From: Ruegeria arenilitoris
GTDB taxonomy: Bacteria > Pseudomonadota > Alphaproteobacteria > Rhodobacterales > Rhodobacteraceae
Assembly (NCBI RefSeq): GCF_013030265.1
Contig: NZ_WPZQ01000010.1
Location: 62,001-126,000 of the forward strand
DNA length: 64,000 nt
Direction: 5' to 3'
The notes beneath the pieces are model-generated. The model saw nothing but the letters and a program-made list of their open reading frames with translations, was not told where the DNA came from and searched no databases. Below, one piece after another: positions 45,515 through 55,939 of this stretch (positions are counted from its first letter, which is position 1; each line of letters begins with the position of its first letter). A program made the translations under genes and the position numbers.

Positions 45515-45835
45515 TCAGATCGACTCGTCGATCCAGCTTTGCAGAGCGGCTTTGGGGGCAGCACCTGCGCGGTTTGAAATGACCTGACCGTCTTTGAAGA
45601 TGAACAGCGCCGGAATACCACGAACGCCCATTGCAGCGGCAGAGTTCGGGTTGCTATCAACGTCGACCTTGGCGATTTTCACCTTGCCGCCATACTCAGC
45701 TGCCAGCTCTTCCAGTGCGGGACCGATCTGCTTGCAGGGTCCGCACCATTCGGCCCAGAAATCTACTACTACGGGGACGTCCGAGTTTTTGACTTCGGCG
45801 TCAAATGTGTCGTCAGTTACGGCTACGGTCGACAT
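45515..45835 (-). CDS. trxA: Thioredoxin
   Basis: General disulfide reductase of the cytoplasm. 106 residues with active site WCGPC (C31, C34) and the cis-proline motif RGIPALFIF. It follows addA by 60 bases and ends in a strong terminator, which suggests it closes the addBA operon as well as having its own expression. Confidence 0.97.
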   Translation of the reverse strand: MSTVAVTDDTFDAEVKNSDVPVVVDFWAEWCGPCKQIGPALEELAAEYGGKVKIAKVDVDSNPNSAAAMGVRGIPALFIFKDGQVISNRAGAAPKAALQSWIDESI

Positions 45836-45895
45836 ATTCTGTCTCCTGAATGGGATGCGCTTGGGAATCGAAAGTAGGTGTCGTGTTGGGGGAGG

Positions 45896-48800
45896 TCAAG
45901 ATATCCGGTAGCGGGCCAGTGCATCTGTCACAAGATCGTGTGGCAGCCACATCAGGCTGGCGGTCCGGGTCCACAGAATGGCCGTTCGGATTTTCCGGTC
46001 GGGATAGATCTGCGCCATCGCCTGCGCATATGCACCCATCTGACGCAATAGACCTTCTGGGCAGGATTCCGCACTCGACGGAACGGTCGCATTTGATTTG
46101 AAATCAATCACATGAACCTCGGATTCGGTGACGATCAGCCGGTCGATCACCCCATGCATCCGGCGATCACCAAGAGTTGCTGTCACCGGCACTTCAGCAA
46201 GCGTGTCAGCGGCAAAGACGGATTGCAGATCGGGTGCGGTCAGAACCCGGGTAGCTTCGGACAAAAGCTCGCTCCTATCCGCCTCATGCATATCGGGCAG
46301 AAGCCGTGCGCAAAGCTGGGGCCACGTAGGTTGATCGGTGGCCGGAAGGTGTTCAAGCAGCATGTGCAGCAGCGTTCCACGCAGCTTGGCAGCCTCTTCA
46401 TCCTGCCCGGTGTCACCTGGCAATGTTTTTGCCCCGCCCAGATCAGATGGGCTGACGGTTTCTGCAGGTGTTTCGGGTTCCTGCGCAGGCTTGGTGAAGT
46501 AAACCGGCAATTCCACAACAGGCGACACTTGCTCGGCATGTTCCTCAAGGGGCGGCGCGTCCCAGTTACCATGGGAAAGCCTGCGGATATCGGACCCCGG
46601 CAGCTGCGTGGCCCCTGCCCGCTCCATCGCGGCCTCGACCATTTGATACCAACTGGTCCCATCCTTTCCGACATCCCCGGCGGCGGCAACAATCAACCAC
46701 TTTTCCGCCCGTGTCAGAGCAACATACAGCAAGCGAAGCCGTTCATTTTCTTCTCGGGAGCGGGCCTCTTCGCGTGCGCGGGAAATGAGTGCGGGGGAAA
46801 CATCCGCAGAGACTTTCCACAAAGGTGTGCCATCGGCGACCATGATCTCGGCATCGCGCGGCGGCTGCCTCTTGCCGGTATCCGGCAAGATTACAATCGG
46901 AGCCTCGAGACCCTTTGAACCATGAACTGTCATCACCCGGATCATGTTTCCAACGCCGCTCATCTGACGTTTGATCTCGAGATCGTCGGTCTGCATCCAG
47001 ACCAGAAAACCAGTCAGGCTGGGAATATCCGTTCGTTCATAAGCCAAAGCCTGCGACAGTAGCGCGTTGATGCCGTCTTCAGCCTCTGCCCCCAATCGGC
47101 CCAGCAGTTTGCGACGTCCATCATGGCGGGTCAGTATGCGTTCGATCAGATCATAGGGGCGCAGGAAATCAATCTGTCCCCGCAGATCGTTCAGCACCGC
47201 AAGCGTTTCGGGGAATTCTTCGCCGCGGTTGCGTAGAGCCGCCCACAGAAAGGTTTCTTTGCGGCGATGCGCCAGATCGAAAAGCTGCTGCTCGGTCCAG
47301 CCGAACAACGGGGATTTGAGAACCGTTGCAAGCGAGAGGCTGTCTTCCGGTGTTGCCAGAAAGTTAAGCAAGGCGGCAAGGTCTTTAACCGCCAACTCTG
47401 CCCCGACCTTCAGCCGGTCCGCTCCGGCAATCGGTAGTCCTGCTGCTTTGCAGGCTCGAATGATCTCGGCAAACAGATCTGATCGTCGCTGAACAAGGAT
47501 CAGGAAATCACCTGGCTGAACCCGGCGGCGAACAAAGGTGCCCGGCTTCTCTCCGTCCTCGGGGATTGTTTCACCGCGCTCGATCATTGATTTGATCGAG
47601 CTGGCTACTTGTTCGGCCAGAATGACCGTGTGATGCCTGGCACCGGGTCGGTCGACAGGATCGGTCCAGTCACCCTCTTCTTCTTCGTCGACCTTTTCAA
47701 CCACGGGCCACAGGTCCACCCGGCCCGGCAAGTCTGCTTTGAAGGCGCGGTGCAACGAGTCCTTGTGAAACCCTGCCTCAGATTGATTTTCGAACAGAAT
47801 GTCGACCAGACCAAGGATCGCGCTGGAGGAGCGGAATGAATACTCCAACGTGGAATCCCACAGTTTAGAGCCTGATTCTTCCAGTTTCCGACCAAACTCG
47901 GCCTGCATCCTGTCAAACGCCTGTGGGTCAGCACCTTGAAAGGAATAGATCGACTGTTTCTTGTCTCCGACCACAAAAATGGTGCGTTCGATGCCGGATC
48001 GCGCACCCTCACCGCTGGTGAATTCCTGTGCCAGTTTTTCGACCACATCCCACTGATCGGGGCTGGTATCCTGAGCTTCGTCCACAAGGATATGATCGAT
48101 GCCGCCATCCAGACGATAGAGCACCCATTCAGCCACTGCCGGATCGTTCAGAACCTGTCGCGCCCGCAAGATCAGATCGTCGAAATCCAACCAACCCCGC
48201 AGCTGCTTGCGTCGTTCATACTCCGGCAAGAACGCGGTTGCGAAGCGGTGCAGCACAGCGGTTTTCCGGGCCGCGACAAGCGCGAGGCGATGTTCGCGCG
48301 CGGCCTCGACCCGTAGCATCAAGGCCTCTAGCTGTGGCATCCGGTCCGCCAACACGCCTTCGCGCACTGCCTTGGTTGGGAAACTGTTGATTTTGGCCGT
48401 GAAGGGTTCTTTGGCGGACTTTCCGGTCAGAAAGACACTCTCAAGTATCGGAAGGTAGCTCAGCCGCGGCTCGTCAAAGCCAGACAGCTTGGCAGCAGCC
48501 TTGGCGTTATTGCCGCCGCTTTCGATCAGTGCGGGTAGTATGGAACGGATCAGTTCGACCTCGCCGCCAAGGTAAACCTGCCCCAGTAAGGTCTCTTCGT
48601 CGAAACCTTCAGGCAAGCCAAACCGTTGCTGCAGGCCGGACCAGTCCAATGGCTGAGCAAACTGACTACGTCTTTGCGTGATCGCCGCTGTCAGCTTGTC
48701 AAAACCGGTATCGGTGACATATCGCGCAATATCTTCGACCAGGCCGGCCTGAGGGCCGTCGGCGAAATCCTCAACGATTTCTTCGCGCAACAGGGATGCA

Positions 48801-49255
48801 GCGCGATCTTCCATCTCGGCGAATTGAGGGCTGACGCCAGCCTCCAGAGGAAACCGCCGAAGCAGTGATGCGCAGAAAGAGTGAATGGTTTGAATTTTCA
48901 GACCGCCCGGGGTCTCGATCGCGCGCGCAAACAAGGTTCGCGCCTGCCCCAATCGTTCGGGCGTGATAACTCCGTGCACGCCTAAGTCGGTCAGCTGTTT
49001 CAGAAGGCGTTCATCGCCCAGCATTGCCCATTCGCCAAGGCGCTTGAACAGGCGGTTCTGCATCTCGCTGGCAGCGGCCTTGGTGTAGGTCAGACACAGG
49101 ATGTGCTGTGGTTGAACCCCATCCAGCAAAAGGCGGGCGACCCGGTCGGTCAAAACGCGCGTTTTGCCCGATCCGGCATTGGCAGCCAACCAGGTCGAGG
49201 CATCAGGTCGCGCCGCTTGCACCTGCCGCTCGGTTGCGTCGTTGCGCGGGCTCAT
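45896..49255 (-). CDS. addA: Double-strand break repair helicase AddA
   Basis: UvrD-type helicase-nuclease subunit of the AddAB recombination complex. 1119 residues: Walker A NAGSGKT at 26-32, helicase Walker B VDEAQDTSPDQWD, and a C-terminal nuclease domain with VHVIDFKSN. The ATG at MSPRNDATERQ overlaps the addB stop (ATGA). The size and domains match alphaproteobacterial AddA. Confidence 0.93.
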   Translation of the reverse strand: MSPRNDATERQVQAARPDASTWLAANAGSGKTRVLTDRVARLLLDGVQPQHILCLTYTKAAASEMQNRLFKRLGEWAMLGDERLLKQLTDLGVHGVITPERLGQARTLFARAIETPGGLKIQTIHSFCASLLRRFPLEAGVSPQFAEMEDRAASLLREEIVEDFADGPQAGLVEDIARYVTDTGFDKLTAAITQRRSQFAQPLDWSGLQQRFGLPEGFDEETLLGQVYLGGEVELIRSILPALIESGGNNAKAAAKLSGFDEPRLSYLPILESVFLTGKSAKEPFTAKINSFPTKAVREGVLADRMPQLEALMLRVEAAREHRLALVAARKTAVLHRFATAFLPEYERRKQLRGWLDFDDLILRARQVLNDPAVAEWVLYRLDGGIDHILVDEAQDTSPDQWDVVEKLAQEFTSGEGARSGIERTIFVVGDKKQSIYSFQGADPQAFDRMQAEFGRKLEESGSKLWDSTLEYSFRSSSAILGLVDILFENQSEAGFHKDSLHRAFKADLPGRVDLWPVVEKVDEEEEGDWTDPVDRPGARHHTVILAEQVASSIKSMIERGETIPEDGEKPGTFVRRRVQPGDFLILVQRRSDLFAEIIRACKAAGLPIAGADRLKVGAELAVKDLAALLNFLATPEDSLSLATVLKSPLFGWTEQQLFDLAHRRKETFLWAALRNRGEEFPETLAVLNDLRGQIDFLRPYDLIERILTRHDGRRKLLGRLGAEAEDGINALLSQALAYERTDIPSLTGFLVWMQTDDLEIKRQMSGVGNMIRVMTVHGSKGLEAPIVILPDTGKRQPPRDAEIMVADGTPLWKVSADVSPALISRAREEARSREENERLRLLYVALTRAEKWLIVAAAGDVGKDGTSWYQMVEAAMERAGATQLPGSDIRRLSHGNWDAPPLEEHAEQVSPVVELPVYFTKPAQEPETPAETVSPSDLGGAKTLPGDTGQDEEAAKLRGTLLHMLLEHLPATDQPTWPQLCARLLPDMHEADRSELLSEATRVLTAPDLQSVFAADTLAEVPVTATLGDRRMHGVIDRLIVTESEVHVIDFKSNATVPSSAESCPEGLLRQMGAYAQAMAQIYPDRKIRTAILWTRTASLMWLPHDLVTDALARYRIS

Positions 49256-52179
49256 TTCACGTCCTCGGGGTGCGTTTCTGCGGTACGATCCCACTCACCA
49301 AACCGGGCAAGATGATCATAGTCGCCAATATCAGTATCCTTGTGTAGCATCCGCCGGGATGAGAAACCCTGATCAGGCTCTAAATAAGAGGAAATCAGCA
49401 CTTTCAACTCTGCAAGAACCTTTTCAGGCGGTTCTTTTGTTAGTGGTGCGCGAACCTCTTTGTAGGTTCCGCCCATGCCGATAAACACCGCCTCAGCGAC
49501 GGGTAAGGGATCAAACCCTTCAATACCGCCCTGCTCTGCCATGGCGGCTTCGATCAGCAGCTGTTTGTCGAATTTCGCCTGCTGGCTTTCAGTTGGTGGC
49601 ATGCCGGTCTTATAGTCGACGATCCGCAACGCGCCGCGGCTATTGCGATCGATCCGGTCAGCACGCCCGGCGATGGTGAAATCAAGCGGTGACAAGACCA
49701 GCTTCATTGTGGCCTCAAAGGCGACGGGACCACCATCCCCACGACGTCCGATTTCGGCCTGCAGAAAGTCATCGGCAATTCGTTCCAGACGCGCCAGCCA
49801 CAACTTGCGTGCCGTGGGCCAGGCTACGTGTTCATCCAGCAAAGCCTCAGCGCGTTTCATGAAGTTCTCACGTGACAACAACGCACTATCCAGAACGCTG
49901 TCCTGAATGAAATGTTCAAGTATCTCGTGGATCACGATACCACGCAGCAACGCATCGGGGGCCTGAACCAGAGGATCCAGAGGCTTCAGTCGCAGTACAT
50001 GCTTGGCATAAATCGCGTAAGGATCGCGGATCAGGCGCTTGATCTCGGTCACCGTCAGCCGTTTTGGGCGCGCCGCAACCGGCGGACGGGGTGATGGGCG
50101 TTGCGCAGCTACAATCTCGGGCGCATCTTCAAGAGTTTCTGACCAGTCCAGCCATTGCTGGCCTCGCGCTTTCATACCGGCCAAGGCTTCTGGGCCGCCC
50201 TGCCCCGATAACCCTTGCAGAAGGTTGGTCATGCGGTTCAGCCAGCGGGATGGAACAGTTTCGGCGTCATCAGAGCGGGTCGCCCGTGTCAGCCAAACTT
50301 CGGGCGCACCAACAGCTTGTTGGAAATCATGCGCAGATAGCCCAATGCGCCGTTCCGGCAGCAAAAGACCCGCCTTGTCACGCATTTGCCGGTTAAGCCA
50401 CGGATCCGGGGATGGCGCTTCGGGCCAGCTGCCTTCGTTCAAACCGCCTAGGATCAGAAGATCGGCTCCCTGAACGCGCGCCTCAAGCGTGCCCCAGATC
50501 ATGATGCGCGGGTGTGGTGCATCCCGGTCGCGCACTTCTTCACCAGCAAGTAATGCGCCCAAAAGATCGGCAAAATCATGAGCGGTCATCGCGCCGCCAT
50601 GTTTGGCTTCGTCTTCCAATGAGGTCAGAACTGCCAGCGCCTTCTGCCCTGCATTCTTATCCCATAGCGTGCCGGTTTCACCCGAGCTTCCTGCTGAAAT
50701 CGCTTCGGCCAGTTTGCGCAGGTGCTTGATCCAGTCCACCAGCGGGCGTTCGCCCGAAATCTGCTGATCACAGAGGTGCGTGGAAACCCAGTTTACCCAG
50801 TCCTCAGGGATTTCCTTGCGAATGGCGGCTTTGGCCAGGCTGTCACTGTCAGGGAATGGGGGTCCGTGGCGGCGCAAATCCAGTTCCAGATCGCGCGTGT
50901 TTAACAGATGCGCTCCGCGATCCTCACCGTCATGGCACAAGGGGTGCTTAAGCAGTGTAAGCAATGCCTCGCCATCCAGACGGCGCGTAAACAATCCGGC
51001 AACATGGCGCAGGAACCGGCCGGGAGGTGACAGTTGCAGTGGCAAACCAGCACTGTCATCCGGCAGGATGTTCCAACGGTCCAGTGCTGCACTGACCTGA
51101 CGGGTCAGCATTCGGTCAGGCGTGATCAGGGCAGCGGTTTGGCCAGTCTCAGCCGCTTGCCGCAGGCGCAGCGCAATGGCCAAGGCCTCAGCCCGTGGCG
51201 ACTGGGCTTCGACCAGAGTCAGATCTGCGGTTGCTTTGTCCAGATTGGCCAGCTGGGGACCTTCGGTCATCCAGGCATCGGTTATGGGCGCTGGGCGTAA
51301 TGCAAGAGATATCAACTGGTTACGAGAAGGTGAGGGGGCTTGTTCATCCGTCCAGTGTTGAATTTGATCCGGTTCTAGATCCAGCTCGCGCACCAGCTTA
51401 CGGAATCTGTATTGCGGATGATCCTCTGATGTCAGCGCGTCATCCAGCCGACGCCAGACGTGATCCGGCTGGTCAAAATCATACCCAGGCAGAACCAGCG
51501 CCCCCTGAGGCAATCGCGCGACGGCCTGCATCAGCATCAAAGTCGTCCCGCGCGAACCGGTCGAGCCTGCCAGAATGACCGGATGCTGAGGCGGCGCTAC
51601 CTGCCAGCGTGCGATCAGATTCTCCACCACCCGACGTTGTCGCGCGTTTACGTCGAGCGCGTCCTCATCTGAATCGATGAAGTGATCCGCGATGCCGATA
51701 AAGGCCTGAGCCCGCGCCCAGTGACCTGACATATCGCTTACATCCAGTTGGCGGATAGCGTCCGGAGACACGCCTTCGCCCTGCATCTCGTCAATCAGGG
51801 CGGCCAGACTGTCGGACAGGTCAAACAATGAAGACCGCGCAGCCAGATCAGGCTGTTGTTCAAGAAGTCTGGCAATAAGCTGGGTCAATTCCAACCTTCG
51901 GCGCAATGGTGGAATAGCAGGCGGTATTTGTGCCAGATCGACGCTTTCACCCAGATCGGTGACCAGCGAGAGTTTCGGTAACAGACAAGCCGGTTCCTGA
52001 TCGAACAGATCACGCACCCGTCGTGCCATGCGTCTTGTGTTCACGACCAGCTGCGCGCGCGCCAGTGCTTCCGGAGGAAAATGCGCGGACCGCGATTGCA
52101 GACCACGAACCAATGCCTTGGGAAAGTCTGCGCCGGGTGGCACTGCAAAGACACGGGGCAGGGTGCTGGCCTCAAACAT
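49252..52179 (-). CDS. addB: Double-strand break repair protein AddB
   Basis: Second subunit of AddAB. 975 residues: an N-terminal inactivated helicase fold (VILAGSTGSRGTTLMLMQA in place of a Walker A) and a C-terminal RecB-type nuclease with LRIVDYKTGMPP. I chose the ATG giving MFEASTLPRVFAVPPG, which overlaps the murU stop by eight bases. Longer in-frame starts overlap murU more and look unlike the family. Confidence 0.9.
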   Translation of the reverse strand: MFEASTLPRVFAVPPGADFPKALVRGLQSRSAHFPPEALARAQLVVNTRRMARRVRDLFDQEPACLLPKLSLVTDLGESVDLAQIPPAIPPLRRRLELTQLIARLLEQQPDLAARSSLFDLSDSLAALIDEMQGEGVSPDAIRQLDVSDMSGHWARAQAFIGIADHFIDSDEDALDVNARQRRVVENLIARWQVAPPQHPVILAGSTGSRGTTLMLMQAVARLPQGALVLPGYDFDQPDHVWRRLDDALTSEDHPQYRFRKLVRELDLEPDQIQHWTDEQAPSPSRNQLISLALRPAPITDAWMTEGPQLANLDKATADLTLVEAQSPRAEALAIALRLRQAAETGQTAALITPDRMLTRQVSAALDRWNILPDDSAGLPLQLSPPGRFLRHVAGLFTRRLDGEALLTLLKHPLCHDGEDRGAHLLNTRDLELDLRRHGPPFPDSDSLAKAAIRKEIPEDWVNWVSTHLCDQQISGERPLVDWIKHLRKLAEAISAGSSGETGTLWDKNAGQKALAVLTSLEDEAKHGGAMTAHDFADLLGALLAGEEVRDRDAPHPRIMIWGTLEARVQGADLLILGGLNEGSWPEAPSPDPWLNRQMRDKAGLLLPERRIGLSAHDFQQAVGAPEVWLTRATRSDDAETVPSRWLNRMTNLLQGLSGQGGPEALAGMKARGQQWLDWSETLEDAPEIVAAQRPSPRPPVAARPKRLTVTEIKRLIRDPYAIYAKHVLRLKPLDPLVQAPDALLRGIVIHEILEHFIQDSVLDSALLSRENFMKRAEALLDEHVAWPTARKLWLARLERIADDFLQAEIGRRGDGGPVAFEATMKLVLSPLDFTIAGRADRIDRNSRGALRIVDYKTGMPPTESQQAKFDKQLLIEAAMAEQGGIEGFDPLPVAEAVFIGMGGTYKEVRAPLTKEPPEKVLAELKVLISSYLEPDQGFSSRRMLHKDTDIGDYDHLARFGEWDRTAETHPEDVK

Positions 52180-52858
52180 CCGCCAGAAGACCTTCGGCCA
52201 TTGCGATACCTTCGGGTCGGCCCACATCGCACCACCGCCCGGGATACTGAACGGCAAACAATCGCTTTTGGTTGTGCATCTGGTCCCAGAGCAGGTTCAG
52301 CGAAAACGCCTTTTGCTGAAACGCGTGCAGCCCGTCGGTTTTCAGGATCTGAGCACCGCCATAGATCAGACCGGGGCCCCGGGTGATCCGGCCATCCTTA
52401 TCAATCGTGAAATCACCCTGTCCAGAATGCCCAATGGTCTGATTGACGGGGATGCACATGAGCAACGCATCCATCCGATCAGGATCCCAGGTTTCCCGCA
52501 GCAGTCTCAGAGGGTTCGGACCGGCCCAGATGGCATCGGTGTTCAGGGTAAAAACAGGTTTGGTGCCCAGTAGCGGAAGCGCGGCGCGCAATCCGCCACC
52601 GGTTTCCAGAATATCCGGTTCTTCACGTGACAGAACAACGTCTTTTGGCGCCAGATGTGCCTCAAGTTGATCAGCGCGATAATGGGCGTTTGCGACCACC
52701 TTAATCGGGCGCAGTTCGTCCACAAGATCAAGCGCATGGTCGATCAGGGGTTTGCCTGCAACCTCGATCAGGGGCTTCGGCCTGTCGCGGGTCAACGCAC
52801 CCATGCGAGTGCCAAACCCGGCAGCAAACATCATTATGGATTGGGGGCTTTGGGTCAT
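52172..52858 (-). CDS. murU: N-acetylmuramate-1-phosphate uridylyltransferase
   Basis: Nucleotidyltransferase of 228 residues with the GxGTRM motif FAAGFGTRMGALT, PKPLIEVAGKPLIDHALD and NTDAIW as metal site. Next to AmgK it fits the MurU role: making UDP-MurNAc from recycled sugar and bypassing de novo synthesis by MurA. Coupled to amgK by ATGA. Confidence 0.87.
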   Translation of the reverse strand: MTQSPQSIMMFAAGFGTRMGALTRDRPKPLIEVAGKPLIDHALDLVDELRPIKVVANAHYRADQLEAHLAPKDVVLSREEPDILETGGGLRAALPLLGTKPVFTLNTDAIWAGPNPLRLLRETWDPDRMDALLMCIPVNQTIGHSGQGDFTIDKDGRITRGPGLIYGGAQILKTDGLHAFQQKAFSLNLLWDQMHNQKRLFAVQYPGRWCDVGRPEGIAMAEGLLADV

Positions 52859-53859
52859 TGCGGCCTCAGCCTGTCCAGATTTTCCGGTGTGGGTTCTGGT
52901 AGTGCGCTACGCACCAGATCTGCGATCGCAATCAGCGCCGGATGTTCAAGATCGCGCATCAGATGTGCCCATACAGCAGGAATCAGGTCGATGTATTGCG
53001 GTTTCCCGTAGTCCGTTGCCAGACGCGCAAAGCCACCGAGAATGCGTAGGTTTCGCTGCGCTCCAAGAACACTGTATGCGGTGCGGAAATCGTGCCCATC
53101 TACACCGCTTGCGGCGATGTAGCGGTCGATCATGCGCATTTCTATCCCAGCCGGAACAGTGCGGCGCACATCCTGAAGCAAAGACATCAGATCATAGGCC
53201 GGATGACACAGCATTGCGCTTTGAAAATCCAGCAGGCCGACGCGCTGGATTCCGTCGCGATTCGGCAACCAGATCAGGTTCTCGGCATGGTAGTCGCGCA
53301 GAACAACGACGCGTGTTCCGGAGGTTTCCTGATGCAGGATGTCGGCAAAGCGGTGCTCAAATCGACTGCGCGCGTCACCATCATGTTTTCCAAGGATGCC
53401 TTGTGCGTATTTGGTGAAGGCAAGCGATGAATACTCTGTCATCAGGGAAGGGTCATAACTGTCCAAAGACAGTACCGGAGCCTCGTGCAGGTGTACCAGA
53501 ACATCTGTAGCTGCCTCATACAGCGTACGTTCCAGCTTTGGTTCTGTTTGCAGAACCCGCGCAAACAGATCATCCCCCAAATCTTCGAGCAACAGAAAGC
53601 CGTAATGCGCATCTTCTGCGTAGATTTCAGGTGCGTTGAGGCCAATGGAGCGCAGATATTCCGCAACACGCACAAAGGCTTTGACGTCCTCGCCCTTTTC
53701 AGGTGGCGCATCCATCAACACAGCGGTGCGGCCGGTCTCAGGGTCGGTCAGCCGCTCGTACCGACGGTTCGACGCATCGCCGGCCAACGGTGCGTGGGTA
53801 GAGCCCACCCAAGGCGTTTGCGCGATCAGGGCTTCGGCCAGAACTGCCCGGTTTGTCAT
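52855..53859 (-). CDS. amgK: N-acetylmuramate/N-acetylglucosamine kinase (AmgK)
   Basis: Phosphotransferase of the aminoglycoside-phosphotransferase fold, 334 residues, with the catalytic VVLRDYHAENLIWLP and the metal-site LLDFQSAMLCHPAYDL. The family phosphorylates the anomeric position of MurNAc/GlcNAc, feeding MurU. Between tsaE and murU with ATGA overlaps on both sides. Confidence 0.87.
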   Translation of the reverse strand: MTNRAVLAEALIAQTPWVGSTHAPLAGDASNRRYERLTDPETGRTAVLMDAPPEKGEDVKAFVRVAEYLRSIGLNAPEIYAEDAHYGFLLLEDLGDDLFARVLQTEPKLERTLYEAATDVLVHLHEAPVLSLDSYDPSLMTEYSSLAFTKYAQGILGKHDGDARSRFEHRFADILHQETSGTRVVVLRDYHAENLIWLPNRDGIQRVGLLDFQSAMLCHPAYDLMSLLQDVRRTVPAGIEMRMIDRYIAASGVDGHDFRTAYSVLGAQRNLRILGGFARLATDYGKPQYIDLIPAVWAHLMRDLEHPALIAIADLVRSALPEPTPENLDRLRPQ

Positions 53860-54326
53860 CTAAGGCTCTCCAGCTTTGAAACCCATTTCGGGTCAGACCA
53901 TGTGATTGTCATGGTGCGCAATTCTTCCTCGTCATCATCTGTTTTGAAGCTCAGCATCAGGGCAGAGGCTGGCGTCAGCGATCCCAGTTTGTCAGGCCAT
54001 TCGATCAGGCAGATCGCGGTGTCGAAGGCTTCGGTCAGGCCAAGCTCTTCAATCTCTTCAACGTCGGAAAGCCGGTAGAGATCGGAATGCCAGACTTCAC
54101 CTTTATCCGTGTCATAGACCTGTACCAGGGTGAAGGTCGGCGAGGGGACATCTTCGGGTTCCTGCATCACCGACTGGATCAGGCTGCGGGCGAAATGTGT
54201 TTTGCCGCTGCCAATTGTGCCGTCCAGCAACAGAATGTCACCGGGCAGCAGCCCGGCACCCAAACGTGTGGCCAGTTCAGCGGTTTCTTCGGGTGAATGA
54301 AGATCAATTGAGAGCGGCGAATTCAT
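53856..54326 (-). CDS. tsaE: tRNA threonylcarbamoyladenosine ATPase TsaE
   Basis: ATPase needed for t6A37 synthesis in tRNA with TsaB/TsaD. 156 residues: Walker A DGTIGSGKTHFARSL, the SPTFTLVQVYD motif and the HSDLYRLSD motif. It overlaps amgK (ATGA) and follows the PAS-protein gene by 41 bases. Confidence 0.94.
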   Translation of the reverse strand: MNSPLSIDLHSPEETAELATRLGAGLLPGDILLLDGTIGSGKTHFARSLIQSVMQEPEDVPSPTFTLVQVYDTDKGEVWHSDLYRLSDVEEIEELGLTEAFDTAICLIEWPDKLGSLTPASALMLSFKTDDDEEELRTMTITWSDPKWVSKLESLR

Positions 54327-54367
54327 GGCGCCACAATGGACCCGCGACTTGGCCGCTGCAACCCGGT

Positions 54368-55876
54368 TCAGGCTGAGATTTGCCGCAATTCGGAAGCCTT
54401 GGTCACTTTGGGATCAACGGCAAAGCGCACGATGGTTGCACCGTTTTGCATCGGGCTGATGGTACAGGCAATCATAGTGCCATTGCGCATACGCATATCA
54501 GCGGACCATTCAGCCCGATTTTCACGCATTTCGACGAAATCGCGAATTTCGCCAAGGACCGGAGTCGCAGCGCACTGTTCCTGCCACTGTCGGGTGACCT
54601 CGAGCACGCTCGCGGGTTCAAAACCCGTCTCATGATCATCGCCCCACATTAGCTGATAGGCGTAGTTGGTGCAGGCGAGCGTTCCGTCATCGGCAAAAAC
54701 TGCAATGGCGTCTGCCAGCTTGTCCAGAATGGACTGCATCAGGTCCATTTCTGAACGAAACCGGCGTGTCAGGGTTATTTCGGCCGTAATATCCTCAAAT
54801 AGAAATGCCACGGCACCATCGGGGTGCGGACGTCCACTGACAGAGTAAACAGAACCGGAAGGCAACGACCAGGTTTCCTGATAGTTTCCATCTTCGGCAG
54901 CCTCGAGCAGATCGTTCATCTGGCTGCGCCAGCTGCGGTAGTTCTTAGGCTCCGGCATCATATGTTGATCCCGCAGACGGTCAAAAAAGCTCGACAGGCT
55001 GGGGCGACAACTCAGGAAATCCGGGGGCAGGGTGGTCAGATCGATCAGTGCCGGATTGAACAGTGCAAGCTGACGATTGCGATCGAAAATCGCCAGACCG
55101 ATGGATAGTTGCGCAAAGGTCTTGGTCATCGTCTGGACGAATTTACGCTGGGTTGTTTCAGCTTCGACAATCGCATTGATGTCGACTGCATAGCCCAGTT
55201 GACCTTCTTCGCGATCCGTTCGCGTCAGATCAAACCAAAGCTTGTTGTTGCTACCCTCAACGTCAATTGCTGCCCGGGTTTTTTTGCCAAGATGAGCTTC
55301 ATCCTTTTGTGCGGGAAACAGTGGATCTGTCAGGTCCGCGTCCTGACCACGGGCCTTTCGCACCAGAGAAACATAAGCTGCATTGCACCACCTGACCTTG
55401 TCAGAGTGATCCAAAAGCCAGACGGGATAGGGCGCTTTGTCCATCGCCAGACGTACAGGGTCATTGGGATCGCGGCGTGCCTGATTGGGGCTACCTGTCA
55501 GATCTCGTAACTGGACCCGGATGATGCCATCAATCCACTCACACAGAACTTCTCGTTCGACTGTGCAGTCGATGGCCGCGACAACAAGGTTGCCCTGATC
55601 ACGAACGACTTCGGGCGTCTCGGGAAAGGCTGGAAAATCGCGCTGCAGCAATCGTCTCAGATCATTCCAGTCGTTAACAGTTTCATACCCCGACAAAGCG
55701 ATGTCCGAGTGACTGATCAGCCGGTTTCCGTCGAAAAGGAACACCGCATCGTACAGGGATTGTGGAGATGAAAGGCCAAAACTATCCCCGTGCCGTGGTC
55801 GGCGCGGCAATAGCCACTGAACCGCAAGGCTGGACGAGACCAGGCTAATCGCAGCCAGAATGATCCAATCCGCCAT
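54368..55876 (-). CDS. PAS-domain protein lacking a kinase domain
   Basis: 502 residues. One N-terminal membrane helix (residues ~4-23) is followed by a cytoplasmic part with several PAS-like regions: APYPVWLLDHSDKVRWCNAAYVS (~150-240), LAIFDRNRQLALFNPALIDLT (~260-370) and AIAVFADDGTLACTNYAYQLMWGDD (~390-490). After the last PAS the protein ends, with no H-box or HATPase region. It may sense and relay by protein contact, or be a truncated kinase. It lies between regB and tsaE on the same strand. Confidence 0.8.
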   Translation of the reverse strand: MADWIILAAISLVSSSLAVQWLLPRRPRHGDSFGLSSPQSLYDAVFLFDGNRLISHSDIALSGYETVNDWNDLRRLLQRDFPAFPETPEVVRDQGNLVVAAIDCTVEREVLCEWIDGIIRVQLRDLTGSPNQARRDPNDPVRLAMDKAPYPVWLLDHSDKVRWCNAAYVSLVRKARGQDADLTDPLFPAQKDEAHLGKKTRAAIDVEGSNNKLWFDLTRTDREEGQLGYAVDINAIVEAETTQRKFVQTMTKTFAQLSIGLAIFDRNRQLALFNPALIDLTTLPPDFLSCRPSLSSFFDRLRDQHMMPEPKNYRSWRSQMNDLLEAAEDGNYQETWSLPSGSVYSVSGRPHPDGAVAFLFEDITAEITLTRRFRSEMDLMQSILDKLADAIAVFADDGTLACTNYAYQLMWGDDHETGFEPASVLEVTRQWQEQCAATPVLGEIRDFVEMRENRAEWSADMRMRNGTMIACTISPMQNGATIVRFAVDPKVTKASELRQISA

Positions 55877-55939
55877 ATATCGTCCCGCCCTGAAAAACTG
55901 GACGTGACTATGATTTACAATGGTTAACGGTGTCTTAAT

